This document shows, one piece after another, positions 33,851 through 46,707 of a DNA stretch of 64,000 nt. The stretch lies in the NCBI RefSeq assembly GCF_011758655.1, contig NZ_JAAMPA010000002.1, positions 310,001 through 374,000 of the forward strand, given 5' to 3'. Position 1 is the stretch's first letter. Each line of letters opens with the position of its first letter. Source of the DNA: Modestobacter marinus. Its GTDB lineage: Bacteria; Actinomycetota; Actinomycetes; Mycobacteriales; Geodermatophilaceae. The translations under genes and the position numbers were made by a program. The notes under the pieces are model-generated. The model did no database searches. It was not told where the DNA came from and saw only the letters and a list, made by a program, of their open reading frames with translations.

Positions 33851-36800
33851 GTGCCCGAGTTCCCGCACGTCCGCCCCGACGCCACCACCGCGCTCACCAC
33901 GCTGCTGCAGCAGCGGATCCTGGTGCTCGACGGGGCGATGGGCACGGCCATCCAGCGGGACCGGCCGGACGAGGCCGGCTACCGGGGCGAGCGGTTCGCC
34001 GACTGGCCCAGCGACGTCCAGGGCAACAACGACCTGCTCAGCATCACCGCCCCGGAGATCATCAGCGGCATCCACCGCGAGTACCTCGAGGCCGGCGCCG
34101 ACCTGATCGAGACCAACACCTTCAACGCGACCCGGATCTCGCTGCTCGACTACGGGATGTCCGACCTGGCCTACGAGCTCAACGTCGCCTCCGCGCGGCT
34201 GGCCCGCGCCGCCTGCGACGCGGTCAGCACGCCGGAGAAGCCGCGGTACGTGGTCGGTGCACTCGGCCCCACCAGCCGGACGGCGTCCATCTCGCCCGAC
34301 GTCAACGACCCCGGTGCCCGCAACGTCAGCTACGACGAGCTCGTCGAGGCCTACCTGGAGCAGGCCGCCGGGCTGGTCGACGGCGGCTCGGACGTGCTGC
34401 TGATCGAGACGATCTTCGACACCCTGAACGCGAAGGCCGCGATCTTCGCGCTGGAGACGCTCTTCGAGGACCGCGGACGCCGCTGGCCGGTGATGATCTC
34501 CGGCACGATCACCGACGCCTCCGGCCGCACCCTGTCCGGCCAGGTCACCGAGGCGTTCTGGCACTCGGTCCGGCACGTCAAGCCGCTGCTCGTGGGGCTG
34601 AACTGTGCCCTGGGCGCCAAGGAGATGCGGCCCTACATCGCCGAGATCTCCCGGATCGCGGACACCTTCGTCTCCTGCTATCCCAACGCCGGGCTGCCCA
34701 ACGCCTTCGGTGAGTACGACGAGTCGCCCGAGGAGACCGCGGCGATCGTCGGGGAGTTCGCCGAGAGCGGCTTCGTCAACCTGGTCGGTGGCTGCTGCGG
34801 CACCACGCCGGCGCACATCGCCGCCATCGCCGGCGCCGTCGCCGGCCGGACGCCGCGGACCCCGGTCCGGGACGGCCCGGCGCTGCGGCTGTCCGGGCTG
34901 GAGCCGCTGACCGTCACCGAGGACAGCCTGTTCGTCAACGTCGGCGAGCGGACCAACATCACCGGCTCGGCCCGCTTCCGCAACCTGATCAAGGCCGGCG
35001 ACTACCCGGCCGCCCTCGCCGTGGCCCGCCAGCAGGTGGAGGCCGGCGCGCAGGTCATCGACGTCAACATGGACGAGGGGATGATCGACGGCGTCGCGGC
35101 GATGGACCGGTTCCTGAAGCTGGTCGCCACCGAGCCGGACATCTGCCGGGTGCCGACGATGATCGACTCCTCCAAGTGGGAGGTCATCGAGGCGGGCCTC
35201 AAGTGCGTCCAGGGCAAGGCGATCGTCAACTCGATCTCGCTGAAGAACGGCGAGGATGAGTTCGTCCAGCAGGCCCGGCTGTGCCGCAAGCACGGCGCGG
35301 CCGTGGTGGTGATGGCCTTCGACGAGGACGGCCAGGCCGACAGCCTGCAGCGCCGCCAGGAGATCTGCCGGCGGGCCTACGACGTCCTCACGAGGGAGGT
35401 CGGGTTCCCGGCCGAGGACATCATCTTCGACCCGAACGTCTTCGCCGTGGCCACCGGCATCGAGGAGCACGCCACCTACGGCGTCGACTTCATCGAGGCC
35501 ACCCGGTGGATCAAGCAGAACCTGCCCGGCGCGCTGGTCTCCGGCGGCGTGTCCAACGTGTCGTTCTCCTTCCGCGGCAACAACCCGGTCCGCGAGGCGA
35601 TCCACGCCGTCTTCCTCTTCCACGCCATCGCCGCCGGCATGGACATGGGCATCGTCAACGCCGGCGCCCTGGAGGTCTACGACGAGGTCCCGCCGCTGCT
35701 GCGCGAGCGGATCGAGGACGTCGTCCTCAACCGTCGGCCGGACTCGACCGAGCGGCTGCTGGAGATCGCCGCGGACTTCGCCGGCGACGGCGCGGCCAAG
35801 GAGGTCGCCAGCGAGGAGTGGCGGGCGCTGCCGGTGGGAGAGCGGATCACCCACGCCCTGGTGAAGGGGATCGACGAGCACGTCGAGACCGACACCGAGG
35901 AGCTGCGGCAGGAGATCGCCGCCCGCGGCGGCCGGCCGATCGAGGTGATCGAGGGGCCGCTGATGGCCGGCATGAACGTCGTCGGCGACCTGTTCGGCGC
36001 CGGGAAGATGTTCCTGCCGCAGGTGGTCAAGTCCGCGCGGGTGATGAAGAAGGCCGTCGCCCACCTGATCCCGTTCATCGAGGCGGAGAAGCAGCCCGGG
36101 GACGCCGAGCGGAGCAACGGCAAGGTCGTCATGGCCACCGTGAAGGGCGACGTCCACGACATCGGGAAGAACATCGTCGGCGTCGTCCTGCAGTGCAACA
36201 ACTACGACGTCGTCGACCTGGGGGTCATGGTCCCGGCGCAGAAGATCCTGGACGCCGCCAAGGCCGAGGGCGCCGACGTCATCGGGCTCTCCGGGCTGAT
36301 CACCCCGTCGCTGGACGAGATGGTGAACCTGGCGTCGGAGATGGAGCGGCAGGGGTTCACCATCCCGCTGCTGGTGGGCGGGGCGACCACGTCCCGGGCG
36401 CACACCGCGGTGAAGGTGGCGCAGAAGTACTCCGGCCCGGTGATCTGGGTCAAGGACGCCTCCCGCTCGGTGCCGGTCGTCGCCGCGCTGCTGTCGGACG
36501 AGCAGCGCCCGGCCCTGCTCGCCGAGACCGACGCCGACTACGCCGCGCTGCGCGACCGGCACGCCGCCCGGCAGGACACCCGGAAGCTCCTCCCGCTCGC
36601 CGCCGCCCGCGCCGCCGCGACCCCGATCGACTGGACCGACCAGCACCCGCCGCGGCCCCGGATGCTGCTGCAGCAGACCAAGGACGTCTGCGCCGGGCCC
36701 AGCTGCGACCACCGGCACGGGGTGGCCACCCAGTTCGTGCGGAGCTTCGCCGACTACCCGCTCGACGAGCTGCGCGAGTACATCGACTGGCAGCCGTTCT

Positions 36801-37645
36801 TCAACGCCTGGGAGATGCGCGGCCGGTTCCCCGACATCCTGCACAACCCGACCACCGGTGAGGCGGCACGCCGGTTGTACGAGGACGCCCAGGCGATGCT
36901 CGACCAGATCGTCGCCGAGCGGTGGCTGCGGGCCAGCGGCGTCTTCGGGCTGTTCCCGGCCAGCCAGGTGGACGGCGACTCCATCGAGGTCTACACCGAC
37001 GAGACGCGCACCGCCGTCCGGGCGACCCTGCACCAGCTGCGGCAGCAGACCGAGGGCCGGGACGGCTCGCCGCGCAAGTCGCTGGCCGACTTCGTCGCTC
37101 CCCAGGCCACCGGGCTGCGCGACCACGTGGGCGCCTTCGCCGTCACCGCCGGGCTCGGGTCGGCCGAGAAGGTCGCGGAGTTCAAGAAGGCCAACGACGA
37201 CTACAGCGCGATCCTGCTGGAGTCGCTGGCCGACCGGCTCGCCGAGGCGTTCGCCGAGCGGCTGCACGAGCGGGTGCGCACCGAGTTCTGGGCCTACGCC
37301 CCCGACGAGCATCTGGACGCCGACGGGCTGATCGCGGAGAAGTACGCCGGGATCCGGCCCGCACCGGGCTACCCGGCCTGCCCCGAGCACACCGAGAAGC
37401 AGACGATCTGGGACCTGCTGGACGTCGAGGCGGCCACCGGCATCCAGCTCACCGAGAGCATGGCCATGTGGCCGGGGGCGGCCGTCAGCGGCCTGTACTT
37501 CGCCCACCCGCAGTCGCGGTACTTCGTGCTCGGCCGGATCGGCCGGGACCAGGTCGAGGACTACGCCCGGCGCAAGGGCTGGACGGTGGCCGAGGCGGAG
37601 CGGTGGCTCTCGCCCAACCTGGGCTACCGGACCGAGGACGACTGA
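33851..37645 (+). CDS. metH: Cobalamin-dependent methionine synthase
   Basis: A 1264-residue enzyme transferring a methyl group from methyltetrahydrofolate to homocysteine via methylcobalamin. Domains in order: homocysteine/zinc barrel (residues about 10-330, [11 protein letters not shown] holding the zinc cysteines near 314-315), pterin barrel (about 355-610, [15 protein letters not shown]), helical cap (about 650-740), B12 domain (about 750-890, with [10 protein letters not shown] holding the cobalt-ligand His near 769), and the C-terminal reactivation domain (about 930-1230, with [18 protein letters not shown] segment at [16 protein letters not shown]). GTG start at 33851. Length is normal for MetH. 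Confidence 0.97.
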   Translation: MPEFPHVRPDATTALTTLLQQRILVLDGAMGTAIQRDRPDEAGYRGERFADWPSDVQGNNDLLSITAPEIISGIHREYLEAGADLIETNTFNATRISLLDYGMSDLAYELNVASARLARAACDAVSTPEKPRYVVGALGPTSRTASISPDVNDPGARNVSYDELVEAYLEQAAGLVDGGSDVLLIETIFDTLNAKAAIFALETLFEDRGRRWPVMISGTITDASGRTLSGQVTEAFWHSVRHVKPLLVGLNCALGAKEMRPYIAEISRIADTFVSCYPNAGLPNAFGEYDESPEETAAIVGEFAESGFVNLVGGCCGTTPAHIAAIAGAVAGRTPRTPVRDGPALRLSGLEPLTVTEDSLFVNVGERTNITGSARFRNLIKAGDYPAALAVARQQVEAGAQVIDVNMDEGMIDGVAAMDRFLKLVATEPDICRVPTMIDSSKWEVIEAGLKCVQGKAIVNSISLKNGEDEFVQQARLCRKHGAAVVVMAFDEDGQADSLQRRQEICRRAYDVLTREVGFPAEDIIFDPNVFAVATGIEEHATYGVDFIEATRWIKQNLPGALVSGGVSNVSFSFRGNNPVREAIHAVFLFHAIAAGMDMGIVNAGALEVYDEVPPLLRERIEDVVLNRRPDSTERLLEIAADFAGDGAAKEVASEEWRALPVGERITHALVKGIDEHVETDTEELRQEIAARGGRPIEVIEGPLMAGMNVVGDLFGAGKMFLPQVVKSARVMKKAVAHLIPFIEAEKQPGDAERSNGKVVMATVKGDVHDIGKNIVGVVLQCNNYDVVDLGVMVPAQKILDAAKAEGADVIGLSGLITPSLDEMVNLASEMERQGFTIPLLVGGATTSRAHTAVKVAQKYSGPVIWVKDASRSVPVVAALLSDEQRPALLAETDADYAALRDRHAARQDTRKLLPLAAARAAATPIDWTDQHPPRPRMLLQQTKDVCAGPSCDHRHGVATQFVRSFADYPLDELREYIDWQPFFNAWEMRGRFPDILHNPTTGEAARRLYEDAQAMLDQIVAERWLRASGVFGLFPASQVDGDSIEVYTDETRTAVRATLHQLRQQTEGRDGSPRKSLADFVAPQATGLRDHVGAFAVTAGLGSAEKVAEFKKANDDYSAILLESLADRLAEAFAERLHERVRTEFWAYAPDEHLDADGLIAEKYAGIRPAPGYPACPEHTEKQTIWDLLDVEAATGIQLTESMAMWPGAAVSGLYFAHPQSRYFVLGRIGRDQVEDYARRKGWTVAEAERWLSPNLGYRTEDD

Positions 37646-37685
37646 CGCCGGCCCCCTGTGTGCGGGCCCGGCACGGGGTCGGGGG

Positions 37686-39095
37686 TCACTCGACGACGAG
37701 GACGTCGGCGAAGGCCGACGAGTGGCGGCTGGTGAAGGCGTACCGGCCCGGCTGCTCCGGTGCCGGGAAGGTGAGCAGCGTCCCGGCGGGGACGTCGACG
37801 TCGAACGAGCCGTCGTCCGCGGTGATCGTCACCGGCTGACCGCTGGCGTTGTGCACCGTCACCCGCGAGCCGGCGGCGACCGGGCCGGCGACGTGGAAGC
37901 GGGTCGCGTCGACCAGGACGCCGACGGAGAGCTCGCCGTGGTCGTGCCCGGCCATGGGGTCCGCCACTGCCGCCGGTGCCCCCACTGCCGCCGGTGCCCC
38001 CGCTGCCGCCGGTGCCCCCGCTGCCGCCGGTGCGGCCGGGGCTGACGGCTGGGCGCCGGCCGGGGGAGGGGACGCCGCCAGCGCGACCGCGAGCGCGCCG
38101 GTCGCCAGCAGCACGGCCACCTCCACGACGGCCAACCGCCGGAAGGCGCCCGGCTGCCCCGCCCGCAGGAGCGGCAGGGTGCGGCGCCGGTGCCGCCAGC
38201 CCAGCACGCCGACGACGGTCAGTCCCAGGGTCTTGGCCAGCAGCAGCGCGCCGTAGCCAGTGCCCAGGGCGGCCACCACGGCCCCGGCGCCGCCCAGGAC
38301 CACGCCCGCCGCCAGCACCCCGGAGACGGCGGTGACCCCGAAGCACGCCAGCGCGACCGCGCTGAACCGCTCGGCGACCGCCGGTGCGTCCCGGCCGTAC
38401 CGCAGCAGGGCGCCCAGCCCGCCGACCCACAGGCTCGCCGCGACGACGTGCACCGCGAGGGTGGTCACCGCGGTCAGGTGGTCCTCCGCGGCCGAGGAGT
38501 GCCCGCTGAGCACCACGGGGACCACCAGTGCGGTCAGCGCACCGGCCAGCAGCAGCCGGGCGCCCCCGCGGCCGGTGCCGGACCGGGCCGCCACCGCGAG
38601 CAGCGCGGTGAGGGCGGTGACGAGCAGGACGGCGCGACCGGCGCCGGTGTCGACGAGGAAGACCCGCAGGGACGCGCCGTCCAGGGCCGTCGGGGTCACG
38701 CCCACCAGCCGGCTGACGGTGAGCAGCCCGCCGAGCACGGTCGCCGCCGCCCACGCCAGCGCCCAGGCCGACGCGGCGCGCACCGCGCGCCGCACGGGGA
38801 GCGCACCGGAGTGACCGGGCACCAGCACCGCGGCGAACAGCAGGGTGCCGACCGTGCCCACGGCAGCGATGCGGCCGGCCAGCGTGACCACCGGCCCGCC
38901 CCACTCCACGAGCAGGCCGGCCGCGCGCAGACCGGTGGGGGCAGGCGCCGACGGCCCACTGCCCACGGCGATCGCCCCGGCCAGGACGGCGACCAGCCCG
39001 ACCACCGCGGCCGGCAACCGCCACCGCCACCGCCACTGCACCCGCTCCGCCGCGGGTTGCTTCTCGACCCCGGGGGCCACCAGCGTGCTGGTCAC
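37686..39095 (-). CDS. CopD-family copper transporter fused to a C-terminal cupredoxin-like domain
   Basis: A 469-residue inner-membrane protein. After about eight hydrophobic helices (residues about 25-350) typical of CopD, with histidines in ALPVRRAVRAA and LSGHSSAAEDHLTAVTTLAVH, there is a linker of six-residue GAPAAA/GAPAAV repeats, then GHDHGELSVGVLVD and a beta-rich domain ending AFADVLVVE. The latter resembles a cupredoxin_1 domain but lacks the full type-1 copper ligand set. ATG at 39095 overlaps the copC stop. It probably imports or handles copper with CopC. Confidence 0.88.
   Translation of the reverse strand: MTSTLVAPGVEKQPAAERVQWRWRWRLPAAVVGLVAVLAGAIAVGSGPSAPAPTGLRAAGLLVEWGGPVVTLAGRIAAVGTVGTLLFAAVLVPGHSGALPVRRAVRAASAWALAWAAATVLGGLLTVSRLVGVTPTALDGASLRVFLVDTGAGRAVLLVTALTALLAVAARSGTGRGGARLLLAGALTALVVPVVLSGHSSAAEDHLTAVTTLAVHVVAASLWVGGLGALLRYGRDAPAVAERFSAVALACFGVTAVSGVLAAGVVLGGAGAVVAALGTGYGALLLAKTLGLTVVGVLGWRHRRRTLPLLRAGQPGAFRRLAVVEVAVLLATGALAVALAASPPPAGAQPSAPAAPAAAGAPAAAGAPAAVGAPAAVADPMAGHDHGELSVGVLVDATRFHVAGPVAAGSRVTVHNASGQPVTITADDGSFDVDVPAGTLLTFPAPEQPGRYAFTSRHSSAFADVLVVE
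37963..38040 (-). repeat. 18-bp microrepeat in the CopD-cupredoxin linker
   Basis: Successive near-identical 18-bp units (plus strand CCGCCGGTGCCCCCGCTG) encode six-residue Ala/Gly/Pro steps of the interdomain linker, a site prone to slippage-length variation. Confidence 0.75.
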
Positions 39096-39769
39096 GAGCG
39101 CCTGCGCAGCGGGACGACGACCAGCACGGCAGCCGCCCCCAGCGCCAGGACACCGCCCAGCAGCCAGCCCGCCGGCAGCGAGCTGTCGGAGGCCGCTGCC
39201 GCCGCGCTCGTGGCGGCCGGTGCCGCGGCGGCTGCGCTCGTGGCGGCCGGTGCCGCGTCCGCTGCGCTGGTCGGATCGGCATCAGTGCCGGTGGCCGAGT
39301 CGGAGCCGGCGGCCGGGGCCGGGTCGGAGTCGGCGGCCGGGGCCGGGGCGCTCCCGGTGGCGACCGTGAAGCCCCAGCTGCCGGTGAGCGGGTGCCCGTC
39401 GGAGGACGTGCTGCGCCACTCGACGGTGTAGCTCCCCGCCGGCAGGCCGGCCGACAGCGGCTGGACGACGGTCGTCCCCCGGATCTGGGCGGCGCCGGTG
39501 GAGACCGCGCCGCCGTCCGGCCCGAGCACGAGCACCTCGGTGCCCAGCGGCAGCGGCGTCCCGCTGAACTCCAGCTCCACCGCCGACGGGGCAACGGGCA
39601 CGGCGCTGCTGGGGGCCGGGCTGCTGCGCACCAGCGCGTCGTGCGCCTGGGCGGAGGGCATCCCGACGGCGAGGAGAAGCACGGTCAGCAGGCCGACCAG
39701 CACCGCCGGTCCGCGGCGGGGGCCGGCGGATGCCCGGTGGCCGAGCGGCAGGGCACGCGGAGCAGTCAT
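39092..39769 (-). CDS. Copper-binding protein CopC, membrane-anchored
   Basis: A 225-residue exported protein. The N-terminus is a signal peptide (hydrophobic run VLVGLLTVLLLAVGMPSAQA) with probable cleavage before HDALV, leaving the N-terminal histidine that CopC uses as a Cu(II) ligand. The CopC domain ends with SSDGHPLTGSWGFTV, containing the second conserved His. A Ser/Ala/Asp-rich linker and a C-terminal helix (WLLGGVLALGAAAVLVVVPL) followed by RRRS anchor it in the membrane. Translationally coupled to the CopD fusion gene (4-bp overlap). Confidence 0.92.
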   Translation of the reverse strand: MTAPRALPLGHRASAGPRRGPAVLVGLLTVLLLAVGMPSAQAHDALVRSSPAPSSAVPVAPSAVELEFSGTPLPLGTEVLVLGPDGGAVSTGAAQIRGTTVVQPLSAGLPAGSYTVEWRSTSSDGHPLTGSWGFTVATGSAPAPAADSDPAPAAGSDSATGTDADPTSAADAAPAATSAAAAAPAATSAAAAASDSSLPAGWLLGGVLALGAAAVLVVVPLRRRS

Positions 39770-40209
39770 GACCGTGGTTCGTCGGCAACAGCCGATCCGG
39801 TTGGCCGGGCCGGCCCCGGGTTCGGCCGGCGGCTGGAGGCGTGAACTCGGCCGGTCCCTGGAGGCGTGGGCGCGGCGGCCTCACGAGGGGGCCCGTACGG
39901 GTCCCGGGAGGCCGGCGATCGGCCCTCGGGCAGGTCGAAGGACGCGAGCTCGCACACCGGGTGCACAGCCGGGACGCGAACCGATCTCAGCCGGCGGTGA
40001 ACCGATCCGGCACCCCGTCCCGAATGCCTGGTGTTCGGCGCGACAGCGGGGAGGTCCCCGCTGGGGGATCCGTCGGGCTGTCCGGGGTCGTCAGACCTGT
40101 TCCGCGGTGGGCGCGACGGTGCGCCCGCCGACACACCGGACGAGCGGTGTCAGCCGCCGTCCGCTGCTCCCACCACCAGGTGGAGCAGCACGACCACGAG
40201 GAGCACACC
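39770..40209. other. 440-bp divergent intergenic region
   Basis: Lies between copC (leftward) and the CHRD gene (rightward). No convincing frame on either strand. The only sites I can support are the GAGGAG ribosome site at 40199-40204 for the CHRD gene and a short direct repeat of CTGGAGGCGTG near 39832 and 39858. Promoters for both operons must be here, but I could not choose one. Confidence 0.5.
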
Positions 40210-40986
40210 TTGCGCAAGGCATTCGCACTCCCGACCGTCGCCATCGCCGCCGCGGCCTTCCCCCTGCTGTCCATCAGCGCCGCCTCGGCCCACGAGGGCG
40301 CGCACAGCTACCAGGCCGACCTGGGCGCCGTGAACCAGTCCGGCGTCGAGGGCACCGGGATGGTCACCCTGGACGGCAACACGGCGACGGTGATGATCGA
40401 GGCGTCCGGGCTGCTGGCCGGCTCGCCGCACGCCCAGCACTTCCACATCGGTGCCCTGGGCGAGTGCCCCACCAACGACCTCGCGGACGACGCGGACGGC
40501 GACGGCTTCGTGAGCGTCACCGAGGCCGCCAAGTACTACGGCATGATCGGCAGCTCGCTGACCACCACCGGCGACACCAGCCCGGACAGCGGCCTGTCCA
40601 TCGACCGCTTCCCGACCGCGGACGACGGCACGATCAGCTACGAGCGGACCTTCGAGGTCACCGACGACGTCCACGCGGCGTTCGAGGCCGGCACCGCGGT
40701 CCTGGTCGTGCACGGGGTCGACAAGGACGGCTCCGGTGCCTACGACGGTGACGTCATGAGCGACCTCGACCCGTCGCTGCCGATGGAGGCCACCGCACCG
40801 GCCGTCTGTGGCGCGCTCGAGGTCGCCCAGATGGGCGCCATGCCGGCCGGTGGCGCCGAGACCGGTGCCGGCAGCACCGCCGGTACCGAGAACACCGCCG
40901 CGATCGGCGTCGGCGTCTTGGCCGCCGCCGGTGCCGCGGGCGCCGGTGCGATCGCCTACCGCCGTCGTCAGGCCGAGCAGGCCTGA
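40210..40986 (+). CDS. CHRD-domain secreted protein with C-terminal membrane anchor
   Basis: A 258-residue exported protein. The start is TTG at 40210, chosen because GAGGAG lies nearby and the signal peptide begins at once (LRKAFALPTVAIAAAAFPLL..ASA|HEGAH). The mature part has a CHRD-like core (GTGMVTLDGNTATVMIEASG, PHAQHFHIGALGECP) with an insert DDADGDGFVSVTEAAKYYG, which resembles an EF-hand-like calcium loop. The C-terminus is an Ala/Gly helix and RRRQAEQA, like a wall-sorting tail, though no LPxTG box is seen. It sits beside a sortase gene. Confidence 0.82.
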   Translation: MRKAFALPTVAIAAAAFPLLSISAASAHEGAHSYQADLGAVNQSGVEGTGMVTLDGNTATVMIEASGLLAGSPHAQHFHIGALGECPTNDLADDADGDGFVSVTEAAKYYGMIGSSLTTTGDTSPDSGLSIDRFPTADDGTISYERTFEVTDDVHAAFEAGTAVLVVHGVDKDGSGAYDGDVMSDLDPSLPMEATAPAVCGALEVAQMGAMPAGGAETGAGSTAGTENTAAIGVGVLAAAGAAGAGAIAYRRRQAEQA

Positions 40987-41000
40987 TCCGGCTCCGGGGC

Positions 41001-41027
41001 GCGCGGGGAGGGCTGACCTCCCCGCGC
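41001..41027 (+). terminator. Hairpin between CHRD and sortase genes
   Basis: Arms GCGCGGGGAGG (41001-41011) and CCTCCCCGCGC (41017-41027), 5-nt loop. Confidence 0.7.
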
Positions 41028-41063
41028 GACCCGGCCCCCTCACCACTCCCTGGAAGGACCCCC

Positions 41064-41750
41064 GTGAGCGAGCAGAGCAGCCGCCGGCCCGGCCCCCGCA
41101 CGTGGACGGCGCTGGCCGTCGCACTCGTCGTGGTGGCCGTCGTCGCCGTCGTGGTGGCGGTGACCGGACAGCAGCAGGCCCCGCAGCCGGCCGCGGCCGC
41201 CGGCCAGGGAGCGAGCCCGACCAGCGCGTCGCCCGGTGCGCCGCCTGCGGCTCCCGCCCCGGACGACGCTGCCCCCGCACCGGAGGTGGCCCAGCCGGTG
41301 TCGGTGAGCATCCCGACGATCGGCGTGACCAGCGACCTGCTGCGCCTGGGCCTGAACGACGACGGCACCGTCGAGGTGCCGCCGCTGGGCCCGGACGACC
41401 AGGCCGGCTGGTACGAACGCGGACCTGCCCCGGGGGCCGTGGGCCCGGCGGTCCTGCTCGGCCACGTCGACTCCGCCGCCCACGGACCGGGTGTCTTCTT
41501 CGACCTGGGCGCACTGCAGCCCAGGGACGAGGTCGAGGTGGCCCGCGCCGACGGCACGGTCGCCGTCTTCGCCGTCGACCGGGTGGAGCGCCACCCCAAG
41601 GACGACTTCCCGAGCCTCGCGGCCTACGGCAACACCCCCGACGCGCAGCTGCGGCTGATCACCTGCGGCGGTGACTTCGACTCCGCGGCCCGCAGCTACG
41701 AGGACAACGTGATCGCCTTCGCCACCCTGGTACGCACCGAACCGGCCTGA
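41064..41750 (+). CDS. Class F/E-type sortase
   Basis: A 228-residue membrane-anchored transpeptidase. One N-terminal helix (WTALAVALVVVAVVAVVVAV), a Pro/Ala-rich spacer, then the sortase barrel: IPTIGVTSDLLRLGL, the catalytic His in VLLGHVDS, the catalytic Cys in RLITCGG and the Arg in ARSYEDN. Short length and the TCGG motif fit the actinobacterial class F group. The neighbouring CHRD protein is the obvious candidate substrate. GTG start at 41064 with GGAAGG. Confidence 0.9.
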   Translation: MSEQSSRRPGPRTWTALAVALVVVAVVAVVVAVTGQQQAPQPAAAAGQGASPTSASPGAPPAAPAPDDAAPAPEVAQPVSVSIPTIGVTSDLLRLGLNDDGTVEVPPLGPDDQAGWYERGPAPGAVGPAVLLGHVDSAAHGPGVFFDLGALQPRDEVEVARADGTVAVFAVDRVERHPKDDFPSLAAYGNTPDAQLRLITCGGDFDSAARSYEDNVIAFATLVRTEPA

Positions 41751-41763
41751 GCAGCCCGCTCCC

Positions 41764-44655
<2,892 letters not shown>

Positions 44656-44753
44656 CGGCACCTGTCCGGGGTCGGCACGTGTCGGGCGGATGACGTCCCA
44701 GCCCACCGTGCGCGCCGGTCGCGAGGGTGCGGCGCCGTCACCTCCCGCGTGTA

Positions 44754-44759
44754 TAGATT
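44754..44759 (+). promoter_or_regulatory. -10 element TAGATT for arc
   Basis: TAGATT within TATAGATT, unusually AT-rich for this DNA, about 39 bases before ATG 44798, leaving a leader of roughly 30 nt with ribosome site TGGAGG. Confidence 0.5.
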
Positions 44760-44797
44760 GGCGTCCTGGCTCCCCCGAATGTGTGTGGAGGTGCGCG

Positions 44798-46588
44798 ATG
44801 GGCCCCGGTACTGGCACTGGCCCCGACGAGTTCCGAGCGCGGCGTGAGCGTGACGTCGCCTCCCTGGTCAAGCAGATCTCCTACCTCGAGGAGGAGATCA
44901 GCCTCCTCCGACGCAAGGTCACCGACAGCCCGCGCCAGGTGCGCGCGCTGGAGGAGCGGCTCGCCGAGGCGGAGGGCCGGGCGGCCTTCCTCTCCGAGCG
45001 CAACGACAAGCTGGCCGGCACCCTGCGGGACGCCCGCGAGCAGCTGGTCACGCTCAAGGAGGAGGTCGAGCGGCTGGGGCAGCCCCCGTCCGGCTACGGC
45101 GTCTTCCTGGAGCGCTTCGAGGACGGCACGATCGACGTGTTCACCAGCGGCCGCAAGCTGCGGGTGTCGGTGTCGCCCGCCGTCGAGGTCACCGAGCTGC
45201 AGCACGGCCAGGAGGTCATGCTCAACGAGGCGATGAACGTGGTCGCCGCCCGTGGCTTCGAGCGGGCCGGTGACGTGGTGATGCTCAAGGAGCTGCTGGA
45301 GCCGGTGCCGGGCACGCCGCGCCGGGCGCTGGTCATCGGGCACACCGACGAGGAGCGCGTCGTCCACCTCGCCGACTCCCTGGAGGGGCAGCCGCTGCGC
45401 AGCGGTGACTCCCTGCTGCTGGAGTCCCGCTCGGGTTACGTCTACGAGCGCATCCCGAAGAGCGAGGTCGAGGAGCTCATCCTCGAAGAGGTCCCCGACA
45501 TCGACTACTCCGACATCGGAGGGCTCTCCCGGCAGATCGAGCAGATCCGGGACGCCGTGGAGCTGCCGTTCCTGCACGCCGACCTGTTCCGCGAGTACGA
45601 GCTGCGCCCGCCCAAGGGCATCCTGCTCTACGGCCCGCCCGGTTGCGGGAAGACGCTGATCGCCAAGGCCGTGGCGAACTCGCTGGCCAAGAAGGTCGCC
45701 GAGCTCAACGGCGACTCCGACCGGAGCCAGGGCAAGTCGTTCTTCCTCAACATCAAGGGCCCCGAGCTGCTCAACAAGTACGTGGGGGAGACCGAGCGGC
45801 ACATCCGGCTGGTGTTCCAGCGGGCGCGGGAGAAGGCCAGCGAGGGCACGCCGGTCATCGTCTTCTTCGACGAGATGGACTCGATCTTCCGCACCCGCGG
45901 GTCGGGGGTCTCCTCGGACGTGGAGAGCACGATCGTGCCGCAGCTGCTCAGCGAGATCGACGGCGTCGAGGGCCTGGAGAACGTCATCGTCATCGGCGCC
46001 TCCAACCGCGAGGACATGATCGACCCGGCGATCCTGCGCCCCGGCCGGCTCGACGTGAAGATCAAGATCGAGCGGCCGGACGCCGAGGCGGCCCGGGACA
46101 TCTTCGGCAAGTACCTGACGACGACGCTGCCGATCCACGCCGACGACCTGGCCGAGCACGGCGGCAGCCGCGAGGCGACCATCGCCGGGATGATCCAGAG
46201 CACCGTCGAGCGGATGTACACCGAGACGGAGGAGAACCGCTTCCTGGAGGTCACCTACGCCAACGGTGACAAGGAGGTCCTGTACTTCAAGGACTTCAAC
46301 TCCGGGGCGATGCTGCAGAACATCGTCGACCGGGCGAAGAAGATGGCGATCAAGGACCGCCTGGAGACCGGCGTGGGCGGTCTGCGGGTCGGGCACCTGA
46401 TGAACGCCTGCGTCGACGAGTTCAAGGAGAACGAGGACCTGCCCAACACGACCAACCCCGACGACTGGGCGCGGATCTCGGGCAAGAAGGGCGAGCGGAT
46501 CGTCTACATCCGCACGCTGATCAGCGGCAAGGGCGCCGACAGCGGTCGCGCGATCGACACCGCGACCAACACCGGCCAGTACCTGTAG
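44798..46588 (+). CDS. arc: Proteasome-associated ATPase ARC/Mpa
   Basis: A 596-residue AAA+ unfoldase that binds pupylated proteins and feeds them to the 20S core. An N-terminal coiled coil (about residues 12-85, [16 protein letters not shown]) binds Pup; two OB domains follow; the AAA module has Walker A GPPGCGKT, Walker [11 protein letters not shown] and arginine fingers near RPGRLDVK. The C-terminal GQYL is the proteasome-docking motif. ATG with TGGAGG. Two hairpins separate it from dop, so the genes are separate transcription units. Confidence 0.97.
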   Translation: MGPGTGTGPDEFRARRERDVASLVKQISYLEEEISLLRRKVTDSPRQVRALEERLAEAEGRAAFLSERNDKLAGTLRDAREQLVTLKEEVERLGQPPSGYGVFLERFEDGTIDVFTSGRKLRVSVSPAVEVTELQHGQEVMLNEAMNVVAARGFERAGDVVMLKELLEPVPGTPRRALVIGHTDEERVVHLADSLEGQPLRSGDSLLLESRSGYVYERIPKSEVEELILEEVPDIDYSDIGGLSRQIEQIRDAVELPFLHADLFREYELRPPKGILLYGPPGCGKTLIAKAVANSLAKKVAELNGDSDRSQGKSFFLNIKGPELLNKYVGETERHIRLVFQRAREKASEGTPVIVFFDEMDSIFRTRGSGVSSDVESTIVPQLLSEIDGVEGLENVIVIGASNREDMIDPAILRPGRLDVKIKIERPDAEAARDIFGKYLTTTLPIHADDLAEHGGSREATIAGMIQSTVERMYTETEENRFLEVTYANGDKEVLYFKDFNSGAMLQNIVDRAKKMAIKDRLETGVGGLRVGHLMNACVDEFKENEDLPNTTNPDDWARISGKKGERIVYIRTLISGKGADSGRAIDTATNTGQYL

Positions 46589-46618
46589 GACAAGGCGGCC
46601 GCCGCCGCCCGACCCACC

Positions 46619-46653
46619 GACCGGCCCCTGCTGCGCTGCGGCAGGGGCCGGTC
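46619..46653 (+). terminator. First hairpin between arc and dop
   Basis: 13-bp perfect arms (46619-46631 and 46641-46653) with a 9-nt loop, 30 bases after the arc stop. Confidence 0.8.
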
Positions 46654-46654
46654 G

Positions 46655-46677
46655 GCGTCCGGGCGCTGCCCGGACGC
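46655..46677 (+). terminator. Second hairpin between arc and dop
   Basis: 10-bp perfect arms GCGTCCGGGC/GCCCGGACGC with a 3-nt loop, directly after the first hairpin. Confidence 0.7.
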
Positions 46678-46694
46678 TGTCCCGCCCGGCCACC

Positions 46695-46700
46695 TAACCT
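46695..46700 (+). promoter_or_regulatory. -10 element TAACCT, leaderless dop promoter
   Basis: TAACCT, 7-nt spacer, ATG at 46708. Confidence 0.6.
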
Positions 46701-46707
46701 GAGGCGC

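Noticed and set aside
33650..37507. Very long minus-strand open frame (about 1285 codons) antisense to metH
   Set aside because: It is a GC-driven shadow of metH codon structure: Val/Gly/Arg/His-rich, no motifs, while the plus strand encodes full-length MetH.
40900..40986. LPxTG sorting signal in the CHRD protein
   Set aside because: The C-terminus has a hydrophobic helix and basic tail, but no LPxTG or LAxTG pentapeptide is present.
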